Positions 12,300 to 23,869 of a stretch of 64,000 bases of DNA are shown one piece after another. Location of the stretch: NCBI GenBank assembly GCA_029891345.1, contig CM057009.1, positions 300,925,466 through 300,989,465 on the forward strand, in the 5' to 3' direction. A program made the translations under genes and the position numbers. The first letter of the stretch is position 1. Each line of letters opens with the position of its first letter. The stretch is from Dryococelus australis (taxonomy: Eukaryota > Arthropoda > Insecta > Phasmatodea > Phasmatidae). The notes below the pieces were generated by a model. That model saw nothing but the letters and a program-made list of their open reading frames with translations, had not been told where the DNA came from and ran no database searches.

Positions 12300-13303
12300 G
12301 TCTGCTTTCAACTGCCGCTGGACTACTATAACTTCCATTAACCCCATGAAGTAGTTGTTCTGAGTAGCATAATCACATGAATGAAACCAGGTGAACAATG
12401 TCTCTTTCACTTCAGATGATAATGTACTCCATTTGTATCTACATTTGCAAGGAAATTATGAATACAGAGAAACACTCTACAGATGTGTATTATGGAACCA
12501 ATGTTATTGTTTATAAGCTAAAAAGTTAAAAGAGGTGAACAATGATTAGATTCTAGGTTAAAAATTGTACCTGTGCTGCAGGTGGCTCCTTTGCTTGTTT
12601 ATCTTCATTCCTGTATGATTTGTATGCTTTCTTACTAACTCTGCATAATTTCTGCACATATAGCTTATATCCAGAATCTTTCTTTGTCACCCCTTCTTCA
12701 TTGCAATGCATGAATGCACAGCATTGGAACTCCTTCTCTCTATTTCTGCTGACGGTTACCAGCACTTAGCAGACTTATAGGTACACACATTCACGATGCA
12801 GCAGTTGTGCCATCTTGATGAGGGCTGTATGAAAAAAAGGATTGGCTGTGGCACATAGTGCTGTCTTGGGTACATTGGCAGTAGCACATAGAAAGGTTCT
12901 GATATAAATACATATTTTTAACAAAATTGCACTTAACAACTTTCTGGGTTACACCCTTCAATTAACTACACCCATACAGCTCTCATATCGTACTGCACAC
13001 AGTTTTGCAAGAAATAGTCAGCCTCGATTTATAACCAACTAATGCAGTAAAGCTAAATTGTAACAACCTATTTTGTTCTACTTAGCACGGAACCCTCAAA
13101 AACGCAGCGTACATAACAAATGATGCTCTTGCTACTATGTTAATTCAATATACTATGAGATAGAAGGAAAAAAATGATGAGTGTTTAGAGAGTATGTTTT
13201 ATATAATAGCTGTAAGATGATATAATTATTATAAATACTGTATATAGTACTTCTGTAAGAAATGATATGAAAATGCTGTGGTTATGATTTTTTTTTTTTT
13301 TAG
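12300..13303. other. No certain gene; lysine-rich minus-strand frame
   Basis: AT-rich. A minus-strand open frame at 12553-12765 is lysine-rich with a C-C-x6-C cluster and could be a further piece of the neighbouring transposase-like fossil, but this is not shown. A T12 tract at 13288-13301 precedes the exon candidate and forms its polypyrimidine tract. Confidence 0.4.
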
Positions 13304-13355
13304 CCAAGCGATGAAAAAAACGGTTCTACATACCAACTGCGCCCAAGATTTGAAG
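13304..13355 (+). CDS. Candidate host exon (phase 0 to phase 1), GC donor
   Basis: A long pyrimidine tract ends in TTTTTTTTAG at 13303. A 52-base open segment follows and is bounded on the right by AAG|GCAAGT, the classical consensus of a GC-AG intron. In the favoured frame it reads PSDEKNGSTYQLRPRFE with one base left over. A second frame is also open, so the segment alone is weak evidence. The leftover phase fits exactly the only open frame of the next candidate at 28397. The product is unrecognised. The upstream exon was not found. Coding status rests on splice borders and phase agreement only. Confidence 0.4.
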
Positions 13356-13904
13356 GCAAGTAAAAATACAATAATCATAAAATGCTGATATTAGGTCCTC
13401 TATGTGATATAAAATATTATCCAATTGCTGTATAGCAGTATTTAAGTAGTTAATATACACTCCACTGTCATTATTTTCTTACAAATATTCCTAATTAAAA
13501 TTTGTGACCAGGCAAAAAAACAAAGCTAGGCATGACATGGAGTACTTAATTTTTTTAAATTAGTGCAGTTTCAATTATACCTGTATTTTCCCATGTGGGA
13601 TCGACATTATTAAATAATTAGGTAATATTTGATTACAGTTACAGATACGAAACTAATAATGTAAGAAAAATGAATTGGATTTCAAAATAACTGTTAAGAT
13701 GTTCCCTACGATGTGACTAGATTGGTTTTTAAATGTTGAGTCCAAAAATTAAATTATGGAGGAAAATACATAAATCCAAGATGTCAAGGATACTTTTCTC
13801 TTAAAGTTTCCTCTGTAATATACACTGCTAAGTAGTAAAAATAGTGCACACAGAAGGATGCATTGGATGGTACTGAAATTTTATAGATGTAGTGATACAC
13901 TTCA
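13356..13904. other. Intron-like AT-rich DNA
   Basis: No coding segment or repeat recognised. It is presumably the first part of the intron if the exon pair is real. Confidence 0.4.
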
Positions 13905-14640
13905 GGAATACACATGTTCACAAAAACAGAGCAGCAGGACATATGGCTCTGTGGTAGAACATCCAGTCATCCACAGTGCCTTGCACCCTCTTACACTGTG
14001 ATGCACACTGCAACATGGTCTGGCATGAAGTCCCAGATATTTTGGCACAGGGACAGCTGGCATTTCAACTGGTCCCTTATATGCTACATTGAAGACATGT
14101 CAGGGGAACAGGCAGGCCATGGTAGTGTGTGGACATGACAAAGGCACTCCTGAGCGACCCATGCCATGTGTGGTCGGGTGTTATCATGCTAGAATATTGT
14201 ATTGGGAATCCCGGCCACAAATGGGAGCATATGTGTGCATAGGATCTCATCCATATATCACTGGGCCATCAATGTTCCACATAACATGACGAAAGTGAAT
14301 CAGTTATCATATGCTATGGGTCCCCAAACTAAAATGCCTGCCATGGGGGAAGTTGCTCGAGAGTGAGGTTGGGATTGTGATGTTCACTTGGGTGCCCTCC
14401 ACAGCCCGGCACAATGATCATCAGTCCCCATAACAAAGTGGTACTCATCACTAAACATCACACATTGCTAGTCTGTAGCATTCTATAGTGTTCTGGCCCG
14501 CATCAGTGCAAACTGAGTCAACACTGTTGCAGAGTTGATGATAGTACACATATTGACGTGTGACATATGATAGCCTTCCATGCCGTTCACCATGTCACTA
14601 GCAGCACAGCCGACAATTCATCCCACCACCACATGAGAGC
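13905..14640 (-). pseudogene. Tc1-like DNA transposase fossil
   Basis: Read on the minus strand, the region shows VMFSDEYHFVMGTDDHCAGLW at about 14455-14390, matching the Tc1 pattern with FSDE, which carries one catalytic acidic residue, then the WR segment. It continues with MAGILVWGPIAYDN near 14340, equal to the G-x-MVWGAIS-x-D segment. Further left, weaker similarity runs through the region where the DNxxPH motif is expected, but that motif has decayed. The transposase catalyses cut-and-paste at TA sites. Several stops and frame changes are present, the N-terminal DNA-binding half and both terminal inverted repeats are missing, so this is an old 5'-truncated relic. Confidence 0.75.
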
Positions 14641-16191
14641 AGCAGTGTGCACCAACCAAGTGTTCTGCATGTGTGCGTGGGCATGCATTGGTGCAGTGTG
14701 TTAATAAATAATTTATTTTATTCTTGTTTTGCCATGGCCCTCTTTTATTTTTATATGTCGCAACGTTACCCTTTGTTAAACATATTTGTATTTGACATGT
14801 AAAGATTGGCAACCCTGCTCACCTTGTTCTCTTTTGTCGCGTAAGTAATAATAATAAACAAATGAGTAGTGTCGCTCTGCGTAAGCCATGGACAGGTCTT
14901 GTATTCTTTCCGCATTAGTATTATGTAATTTAACACCGCTTTAGTGTTTAGTGAAGTGTTTGTTTTGATTGTGCAATGTATCACGTGCGTGTGAAGATGT
15001 TCTTTACATTTAAATTTTCATTGCCTTTTAAAATTAGTATAGTCTATATCAGTGCAAGCTATTTTGTGTTTGAAGTGTTTGATATTACTTATTCTCCAGT
15101 GTATTTATTTTTATTTGTAAAGTGTTATGTAGTTGTCATGCATTATGTCCAGCACAACACATTCATGCAGCACTTTCATAGTAATTTCAGAGCAATGTTT
15201 TCCAGCGCTTGAGGTGTATATATTTGCGCACGATGCATATTCATTACAATTATTGTTTTGTTAGTTTGTCATTATTTGTTTCCAGTATTTTTCTAGTATA
15301 ATTCAGTATCACACACGTAGGAGGTAATGTACAGTCTTGAACCTCTAAATAGAGTATATAAACTTTTCAGTGTTTAGTATAAGGTATGTTTTTATTTTAT
15401 GATAATGTAATTGTAAATTAAACGCCATGCATTCTGCAGTGTTTAAATGTAACAAACAGTAAAACAGTAAACTGAGAGCCACGCAAGCTTCACCTGAAAT
15501 AACCTCCAATTTGAGGTTAAGCAATATGTCAACTGGATACATGTTAAGTGTCAAATTTTCTGTATTTTTCTTGATAGCATGTTTTTAATAAAGAATTGAA
15601 GAGTTATTGTCTCTCATCCCTGCACCAGCACATGTTCATCTGCTTCATTCCATTTTGTGTCATATTTTTTAAGACTTATTAAAATTTTTTCATGAATGTC
15701 ATGTGGGAACGCTCAGCCGGTTAGTGAGCTCTGCACCATCCATTGTTCAGTAGCATCTCGGCATCTGGGTGGGACGGTCATCGCGCACAACCCCTCTGGC
15801 CTTCATACTTTGTATCCAATCATGTAACGGCAATAGTTTAACTTTGATTAACCGGAGCATTTAATTATTTAGTTTTTTCAACTGGAGAGTGTACCATACC
15901 ACACCCAGCAAATTTGTATATGACTGGGACTTTACTTTTTATCGTAATCCATTATGTAGGCTTCTCGCCAAATTTGCAACTTAAGTATTCTTCCACTGGA
16001 CCGGAGAAATTTGTATATCAATGCCTCCTTGGAGGGCCTCAGAGAATAAATTGTTATGTTGAAATGAGAACTGCGTACGTATTTATTTTCTTGGTAGCTT
16101 CTTGAGCACTTAACCCGTTTTCATTACTTTCTTAAAATTTTATAAGAGTTGAGATGGCCTGCAAAAATCTCACGGGAGTGAATAATGCTTT
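14641..16191. other. No gene recognised
   Basis: AT-rich DNA with several open frames of 60-80 codons on both strands, none with a motif. The part from 15700 to 16000 is more mixed in composition and may be a decayed repeat of unknown type. Confidence 0.45.
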
Positions 16192-16209
16192 GAGGGGTGC
16201 TCACCCCTC
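16192..16209. repeat. Small perfect hairpin
   Basis: GAGGGGTG and its complement CACCCCTC are separated by CT. A second small inverted repeat (GATATAG...CTATATC) lies about 25 bases to the right. No terminal sequence of a known element accompanies it, so it is listed only as structure. Confidence 0.6.
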
Positions 16210-16320
16210 TTACTAGACCAGGCAATGTTGGATATAGTATAATCTATATCATCATCAGCAGCAGGACGGTGGATCATCAGAGGAAGACACTTCAGGGCTG
16301 TCGACACTATGACCCATGCA

Positions 16321-16802
16321 TCATTCATGCTCTCTGCACTGGCGCCCTAACTTGGTAAAACAAATCGAAGAACTCATTTCCAATACCAAAACCCTCACAT
16401 TCCTCTGATTACCAAACCAGCAACCCGTCAATATGATCTCACAGGTTTGTCTCTGCAAGGTATCAGGAAGTTGTTTGTGGGCACAAAAAACCCCAACACT
16501 GGCCAGTATCGTGGACCATGTCCCCATGGAATCCCTACACACCTGACACACAATATTTTGATCCTGTTTTGGTAGTTGATCTTGTTCATCCTTAGCCTGT
16601 CCTCCATGTGTAGGTGCATTCACGTAACCACTGCTTCCAACAGCATTGGACAGTATGGTCTAAATAATCCACATGGGGGGCTACATAATGATACAACCAC
16701 TGTGCAGTTTTCAACCTGATTACGAGTCCTCTCTGAAAGTCTGTCAATTACATAAAGCGACATCTTTGGCATCTTCTTCATAGTCTTCTTCACTCTGCAC
16801 AC
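16321..16802 (-). pseudogene. Cysteine-rich remnant resembling a gag zinc-finger region
   Basis: Two overlapping minus-strand frames (100 and 63 codons) contain VCQVCRDSMGTWS followed by a histidine and further cysteines. The C-x2-C-x6-WS opening is like the start of the PHD-type cluster in the family A gag region. An adjacent upstream frame (16620-16802) is lysine-rich then cysteine-rich. It could be an isolated gag fragment of one of the Ty3/gypsy families here. No capsid, protease or LTR adjoins it, so the assignment is tentative. Confidence 0.3.
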
Positions 16803-17240
16803 TTGCTTGGTATCATCTGGTGCTTCTCACATTAATGTGACTTGACTAATTGCCATTGTCTATGACTGTTGGTTGATGATTGTTGGGTCTGCTGTCAAAT
16901 TCAAATGCTCCAACATGGGATCATATGCATACTAGCCTGTACTCTTGCTATTTACACCATTTTGTGGATGTCACATTGTTTCTTTGTGGTGTGCTATTTT
17001 CATTGTCTGGCAGTGTATTACTGATAGAGAAGTTTGCATATGACAATTCACAACTTTACTCTTTCCTTGATACAGAATATTTACAAATAACACTGACAAA
17101 ATATGGCAAGCGAATCCGTATTAACAATAGAGGTGAAATGTAAATGCATGGCATAAACCTTTATGTGTTTCCTCAAGGAAGGCACACATTCTTATAAAAG
17201 TGGAAATGTTAGATTTATCGTGAATAGCATGGGAAATAAT
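16803..17240. other. No gene recognised
   Basis: A plus-strand frame at 16880-17143 lacks motifs. Similarity to the neighbouring retroelement stops near 17240. Confidence 0.4.
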
Positions 17241-17823
17241 TTACTTGGAGCTCTGAGAGTATGGATAGAGTGCCATTAAAAGAAGATGCACTTCTGCATG
17301 ATCAGCTTGCGGTGTCCAGACAAATTTACATTTCTCACACAACAAAGCAGTTAACGGTGCAGTGATTACGGAAAAGTTTGGGACAAATTCCCTTAACCAA
17401 TTAATTAAGACAAAGAATTTCCTTCCTGACTTTTTTATGTGATCTGGGTGTGGGTTTGTTTTGAATGTCCTGTATGTGTTGTTCCAGTTCATGTCCGTGC
17501 GCTGTTACATAATGTCCTAGAAACTCCATTCTACTCATACCCAACTTACACTTTTCCACTTTGCATGTAAGTTTACTACGTTCAAGCCGTTCGAACACAA
17601 GGCTGAAATGGTGTAAGTGCTCTTCCCAGGTTTTAGACCAAACAAGTACATATTCCAAATATGCCATCGCAAAGTCACCAATAAATCCATCCAATACATT
17701 AACCATTAAGTTCTGAAATGTTGCAGGGACACACTTTAAACCAAATGGCATGGCTACAAACTGAAATCTAAGTCCATCTGGGGTAGTAAATGGTATTTTA
17801 TTTCTGTTCATTCTGATAGGCAC
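17241..17823 (-). pseudogene. pol: Reverse transcriptase / RNase H remnant, family B
   Basis: The 140-codon frame contains FVAMPFGLKCVPATFQNLM, the palm segment of Ty3/gypsy reverse transcriptases, then AMAYLEYVLVWS at the place of the catalytic YLDD-type motif, and FLGHYV of the connection. A second frame to the left gives the FVPNFSVITAPLTALL segment that links to RNase H. Reverse transcriptase copies element RNA into DNA inside the particle. It is broken and does not extend into integrase. Confidence 0.88.
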
Positions 17824-17850
17824 GTGCCAATATCCAGACTTTAAATCAAC

Positions 17851-18672
17851 TCATGTGAATACTGAAGCTGGTCCTAATGTTGACAAAGTGTCTTCCATGA
17901 TTATGACTGGTGGCAGCATGTTTACGGTGATTTTGTAAAGGGGGCGGAAGTCAACACAGAATCGCCATTCACCATCATTATTTGGAGCAAGGGTAATACC
18001 TGAATTATAGAGACATTTTGTAGTTTCAATACCATTATCATTGAGCATCTCACATACCTGTTGGTTGATGACACAGCAAAAGAATATACCTGGGTCTCTG
18101 GGCTTGGAGTACACCGGGTCCTCGTGTGTTGTGATGATCACATGCTCTTTGACGGTGCGCTGCAGCTTCCCCTCAGTGTGGAACACACTGGCATACTGGT
18201 CCAGCAGATGTTGCTGATGTGTGGCGGGCACCTTGTGCTCGAAGTCAGCAAGAGGCACAGCAGTTGTTGTTGTTGTTGGTGATGTTGCTCCCATGGTGTA
18301 AACGGACCATCGGTCACGTGTCCCCATGTGCAGACGATTCAGGTGCGGTTCTATCACAGCGTGATTGTCAATAAGCCATGGCAGTCCCAGAATCACTTCC
18401 TTGCACAAGTCTGGCACAACGTAGATATCACACTTGGTACGCAGCTCTCTGATTCCTACTGTTACATGCATAACACTTTTCGCTTCTCCCTGTTGGTGTG
18501 TGGTAGCAAATTGCCAGCATCTCGGTGGCACTCTAGTTGTGATCGCTTGAATCAAACCTTCACACACAAAATTATGACTAGCAGCAGTGTCAATAACAGC
18601 TTTGACATTTTTCCCTTCAAGTTCAACACATATCCTTAATGCTTTCACTGTACTGTCGGTCACTTGAAACAC
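17851..18672 (-). pseudogene. pol: Protease and reverse transcriptase N-part, family B
   Basis: This 273-codon frame is the longest retroelement frame in the window. It begins with a retropepsin-like domain (AVIDTAASHNFV near residue 28 and EVILGLPWLIDNHAVI near residue 88, the second being the usual ILG flap-distal motif). It then passes through a linker into reverse transcriptase (FRPLYKITVNMLPPVI, the fingers segment). The protease matures the polyprotein and the polymerase copies the RNA. It directly precedes the palm-domain frame on the left in the correct order. Confidence 0.88.
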
Positions 18673-18689
18673 TTTAGCACCTTCAGTAG

Positions 18690-19300
18690 GCGGATTGTTA
18701 TGACCTAGAAGTGAGATTGGTGCAGGTGCTGTTTCGCCAACCTCCCCTACTTAGTTTCCTGACCTGTTGCCCTGGTAGTAGTTTTTGCGGTGACTGTTGC
18801 GAAAATTTGTTCCATGTCCGCGGTTCTGCCTCATGGGTGTAAACATTGGCAGCGCTCGCGTAACATCTGGCAGCATTGTAGGTGTTGACTGGCGGTGGTT
18901 TCGCAGCTGTGACTGATATTCTTGGTTTGCGCATACATCTCTCTCATACAAACACTCTTCTCTCACGAACTGTTCTACGCGGGCTAATGTCATTTGTTGA
19001 TAATGCCACAATTATCTCCAATACCCCATGGGTTGCCTGTTCTGGGTGTATCCGCTTACACAAGAGACGTTGTTGGACGTGCATTGACACAAGGGTTGCT
19101 CCCACATACTTCCCTCAAAAAAGTTAATTTCACTCAACCTCCCACAATGCACACACTGATCGATCTGCATGTCTAAGTATCTCGCACTCGCATTCTCGGG
19201 CATCACGGTTGTGACACAGATGTCTTGAGGGCTTCTCGTGGTTGTTCAGGTGTGGTGTCCGCCATCTTATCGCGGATGAACACACTTGGCCCTACTTGGG
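18690..19300 (-). pseudogene. gag: Gag-region remnant, family B
   Basis: Several short overlapping frames read from a MADTTPEQPREA-like start near 19270. They show CVHCGRLSEINFFEG near 19150, an early paired-cysteine unit also seen in family A and in the 62.5 kb copy, and an Asn, Gln and Arg-rich tail (18751-19011) next to the protease. No clear CCHC zinc knuckle is seen. The region is broken and shorter than a usual gag. Its gene order before protease supports the call. Confidence 0.65.
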
Positions 19301-19309
19301 AACGCCAAT

Positions 19310-19497
19310 TGATGCCGTCGGGTGAGACATGAGACGAACAATGAAACAAATACTTACTGGTAATTTGGGCGCCAGCAGTGCTCCCAATTACCGCACTATT
19401 GAGACTCAGGTTTCTCAGGGATGCTGTGGGTATTGTGTGTCCGTCTCACCCGTGCATACTTACAAACATGTAGGCAATACTAAACTTTGAAATAATG
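19310..19497 (-). mobile_element. Family B 5' LTR fragment
   Basis: About 190 bases starting TGATGCCGTCGGGTGAGACA align with 50184-50370 of the solo LTR. The leader sequence of the element adjoins it on the left, which marks it as a 5' LTR of a minus-strand element. Similarity stops near 19497. Confidence 0.85.
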
Positions 19498-19857
19498 GCG
19501 AAAGTTTTTTTTTGTTTCAGATTCACCCTACCTGATCCTTTAAAATGCCGTAAATACATTAATAAATAGGCAAAAATAAAATTTTACCATCAATTTATGA
19601 AAAGTAAAATTAAGACAAAAATTTGATGCATGCCGCATTACCCCCTTCCCAGTCCGTTTGCCCACCGCACCGCATTCGACAACGCTGTCATCAGCTACAC
19701 AGCAGTGCATCATTGCGCTTGGTGCATCACATGGAATGCGAAGTGTAGGTGTAAAAGATGCAGGAAGCGAACATGTGTGAGTACAGTGCAATAAGTGTCA
19801 TGCTGGCAGAGTGGCCACTACTGCTCATTTTACCATGAACAGCCTATAGTAAATACA
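19498..19857. other. No gene recognised
   Basis: About 360 bases between two retroelement fragments of opposite orientation. It has no recognised repeat or coding motif. Confidence 0.4.
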
Positions 19858-20022
19858 TTCTTGTGAGTGATTTGTATAAGGAGGAAGAGCACACGCAGTC
19901 CAGCTGCACGTTTGCGCAAGAAAATTGGGAACAGTGTGTGATGCAAGCAATAGTGCAGTGGTGTGTAATCAATGACCACTTTGAAACTTGTTCAGTGACA
20001 GATCCAACAAAATAGCGACTGT

Positions 20023-20660
20023 TTGTGGCTCCTGAAATGTCCTGAGTGTGTGTTTGTGCATGCGCATGCGAGCTACGTCACAGGTCACCCCGGCACTGAG
20101 CAAACCATTAGGAACATTATGGAGCATTTATTTTGGAAGGGCATGTCACGTGACACATGCAAATATGTGCAAAGTTGTATAAAATGCCAAACATTCAAAT
20201 TAAGGAGGACAGATGGTGTACAACAGCAGCAGCCACGCCTACCCAAACGGCAGTTCGAGACCGTGAATCTCAACCTGATGGGGCTCTAACCACGGACAGT
20301 TGGGGGAAAACAGTTCATACTGGTGGCGACTGACACCATGAGTAAAGCAAGAATAGCAAGCATTGTGAAAGCGTTGGAAAAAGAACTTTTTGCATGTTGG
20401 GGCTACCTTAAACAGTTACTTACTGATAACAGGACACAGTTTTCTGACAGATGAAGGCAGGAAATGTGCATCTGGTGGGGAGTGTACCACCTGAAGACTG
20501 CGGTGTACCATCAGAGAGCAAACCCTTCTGAGTGCTGCAATCAAGAATTGAAGGTACAACTGCGGCTCTGTGTGGGAGACCTGCACACCATCTGGGCTGC
20601 ACACTTGCCTGCCACCTTCTTCACACACTGCCGACGTGTAAATGCGGCAACATGTTGAAC
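20023..20660 (+). pseudogene. pol: Integrase zinc-finger and core remnant
   Basis: The frame shows GHPGTEQTIRNIMEHLFWKG with CIKCQTFK, the H-H-C-C zinc-binding N-terminal unit. FETVNLNLMGL follows at the place of the first catalytic acidic residue, LLTDNRTQFSD at the second, and YHQRANPSE at the third. This is the D-D-E arrangement of retroelement integrases, which insert cDNA into the chromosome. Similarity goes on with a TKNIGPITYLVHADRKRVRV segment near 20960, typical of the integrase C-terminal domain. It is broken. Confidence 0.85.
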
Positions 20661-21115
20661 ACCCGCCGACGTCTTGCTAGGGCATAACCTGGCCCTACCA
20701 GGCAAGAAAACTGCCCGCAGGAAAACAGCAGCAGCACAGGAGATAGCGCAAAACAACGGGGAAAGGGCAGTCAATGAAAACATGAACACAGGCAGCATCA
20801 ACGCAAGTACGCAACGAGGTGGGTCCCAGCAAATATGAGACCACCTCCAGCCCTGCAACCCAGACAACAAGATTACCTGAGGGCACACCCCCAGTCTGCC
20901 GGCCGCCAAAACTTCCGCACGAGCCTGGCTATGCGGTGGACCAGCCCACACCAGGTCACAAAGAACATTGGACCAATCACCTACCTCGTCCACGCAGACA
21001 GGAAGAGAGTTAGAGTACCCACGACGGTGAACCAGCTGCCAAGCTCACCATTCAAGCAAGAGGGGAGGAAGGTGGGTCAGCACCTCCCTCAAGGGGGTGA
21101 CCACCTAAGACCGAA

Positions 21116-21570
21116 GTGTCGACGGCGCAGGACGAGGCCACGTCCTTCAGGGGCCAGTATGACTCAGATTGGCGTGACAGGGGCAACATGACACCCGTGG
21201 AAGTCGCTTCTCCACGATGCCCAGAAATTTCTAGACATGACCAGATAGCAAGTGACCCGGAGGCCCTGATGACCCACGATGGTGACATTGCTGTCGAGGT
21301 CCAGGGTGAAGCAGCAGAGGAGGAAGGTGTTTCCGCACTCTTCCCAGGTATGCCAGCAGCAGGTGCCAAATCTTGACGTCGCCTGGCGCACCAGCACCAA
21401 ATGGGGTGAGTCCAACAACTAGCCCTGCAGTGCTTGATGGCGCAGCATCTACCAGCAAGGCTGTTGAAGTACCACCATCGCAACCGGTACCAGCACTCCT
21501 GGGAACGGGTTCACCAGCTGATGCAACGGCGCCCGTCATTAAGACATTACCAGCCGACTATACAATGTGA
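21116..21570 (+). pseudogene. Pol C-terminal tail remnant
   Basis: After the integrase C-terminal segment the plus strand keeps open frames rich in Pro, Ala, Gly, Ser and Glu (21116-21376 and 21373-21570), ending at a stop near 21570. Such low-complexity tails follow integrase in some Ty3/gypsy elements. No membrane segment or env-like motif is present. Beyond it the sequence becomes AT-rich, so this probably marks the element's coding end. Confidence 0.4.
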
Positions 21571-21986
21571 AGAACTCATTAAAAAAGTAGTACAGATACC
21601 ACAAAAATTGTCAGAAAAGTGTGATTTCTATTTCTGCTGCATATGAAAAAAGTGTATATAGTTTGCATCATTATAGAATATTTTACTAAAATATACATTT
21701 TAAATGTAAAAAAATAATAGATCAAAATAGTCTGTATTTCTAACAAAATTTAAGCATATTTCCATTCTGGATCCATCAAAAATTAGAATTTGCAAGAAAA
21801 TCATAATAATAATGTAGGAAATAATTTTTATAATTGATTTTATGTAAATCCATTTGTCACAAACATTTTTTTAAGTTACACCCGCAATAAAAATTAAGTT
21901 TTTATGTCATATCTCGGGAAACAATCAACCCACTCTTGCCAAATTTGGCAGAGAAGTTGCACTATAGGCTATATAACACACACACT
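21571..21986. other. AT-rich DNA, no gene
   Basis: AT-rich background between the integrase fossil and a large microsatellite. Confidence 0.5.
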
Positions 21987-22184
<198 letters not shown>

Positions 22185-23869
22185 AATCAATTTTAGCTTA
22201 AATTTATATACTGGCAGTATATAATAATCTAATGTGCTAATACATAATATTTTGTCACATGAAAAGAATGGATGTTATATGCCATATCTCAGGGACCAAT
22301 CAAAGAATTTTCATTAAATTCTTCAAACAAGAAGTGCTATGGTAGCACATGTAAACATAGATGTTGTAAGTGGCTCAGTCACCAATTTCAAAATGATGGC
22401 CGTGTAAATATTATAGATTAGTAAATACCATACTATCATTCAAAACATTTTACTGATTTAATTTGAAGTTGATGCTCAAATTCGACCTCCGTAATGCCAC
22501 TGATTGCACACTAACTTATGGTACGAGGTTTTCTGGGTTTCAGTTCCGAGTAAGGAACATGTGTATTTGTAATTGTCTCACTATTGTTGAATATGTTTCT
22601 CGTTTCATTTCTAATGATATTGGTTTCAACAAGACAAGTTCTATCTACCAACTCAGCTTTTACAAAATTATGTAAAAATGAACTGCACCCATTTTGAGGA
22701 AAGTATACTCATTAGTTATATGAGTAACTTCTTGTTTATGGCTACTCAATAGCTCATTGCTACAATTTACTTAAAAATGCCAATTTGTTCAAGAGTAAAT
22801 TTGTTGCCTTTTGTTTTTCATAATATTTTTTCTGCTTGAAAAGTGCAGTGAAATACTGCATTGAACTGTAGTAGGTGCACACCAGTTGAGTACCTCATTT
22901 ACTGTACTTGCACCAACAGTTCATATTTTAAATAAAATTTCAAAAAATTTAAAAAATTTTTGGCTAAACAAATTATACAAAACTTCATAGACAAGCCAAA
23001 ATGGTTAGCACAAAAATAGGGTTAACAATAGTATACTGAGCATTTTTTTCAATTAAAATACAAGATAATCAATTTTTCTGTTCATAAATAAATTTAAAAA
23101 ATCACAAATATTAATTTTTTTGTGTTTTCCCTCTGCTTGGAACAATTTTCAAGTTCCGTGTCCTTCTCCTGTTTTCCAGTATTTCGAGTGCCCTGACAAA
23201 GCCATAAAATACTCTATTTCTCTATCATAGATGTGGGTTTCACAACAAATGATAAGTCACCTCGCTACCCTGATATATGATCAAATCATCTTGTCTCTTT
23301 TGCATTCCATGATGTAGTACTTCTGTCAGCAGCTGAGACTGTCCCTATATTTGCTTCATTTTGGTATTTTGGAATGGGTTCCAACAATTCTGGACGGTTG
23401 CTTGACCATTTCCTCAGATCAAACCCACACAACTGCAACAAGTAGACCAGGTTTCATTGGAGACTGTGTGTACCGTACAATGTATCTGCTGTAGTTACAA
23501 TATATGTAATCGACAAAGATATCATTGAGAAGTACTTTGGCTCCTGTATAAAACCTGTGACCCTCATCTAGCACCATTTGATGCAGAAATCTCATGGCCT
23601 GACGTGGTGAGCTGAGATTCAATAAGTCACTGTGTTCAGTCTGAATTTAGTAATGGATTGTTAGAGAGTCTTGCCATGATACCATTTGGTAATGACTGTC
23701 ATCAGGATGCACCAGGATTTGTCTGTACATTTTGCTTTGTCTGTTTTAAAAACTACATGTGCAAAATTTTAAAACTATGTCAAACAATTCCTTTCTGCAA
23801 TTTTGGTCCTTTGTACAATACATTTCTGAACGCTTGTTTTACATGGGGTTCTTAGCTATAAGACCTCAC
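22185..23869. other. AT-rich DNA, no gene recognised
   Basis: About 1.7 kb of unique-looking AT-rich sequence without motif-bearing frames or recognisable transposon ends. Confidence 0.5.

Larger units (their letters stand above)
17241..19497 (-). mobile_element. Ty3/gypsy family B fragment (LTR-gag-PR-RT-RH)
   Basis: On the minus strand this fossil runs from part of a 5' LTR (19497-19310) through a leader, gag, protease and reverse transcriptase into the start of RNase H at 17241. It is broken, with several interruptions, and ends before integrase. The LTR portion matches the solo LTR at 50184. The leader after the LTR (TTGGCGTTCCCAAGTAGGG) matches those of the copies at 40.2 and 62.5 kb. 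The reverse transcriptase frames remain fairly long, suggesting moderate age. Confidence 0.88.
19858..21570 (+). mobile_element. Ty3/gypsy integrase fragment, plus strand
   Basis: A plus-strand fossil that starts just before integrase and continues past its C-terminal region into a Pro, Ala and Gly-rich tail. No LTR, reverse transcriptase or gag belongs to it on this strand. It lies head to head with the minus-strand family B fragment, which lacks exactly this part. It is broken in several places. Confidence 0.8.

Noticed and set aside
12553-12765. Lysine-rich minus-strand frame as a THAP-type zinc finger
   Set aside because: The cysteines and histidine do not follow the C2CH spacing and no AVPTF-like end is present.
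16192-16217. Helitron 3' end: hairpin followed by CTAG
   Set aside because: The spacing to CTAG is only three bases and the next base is A instead of T. The stem is short.
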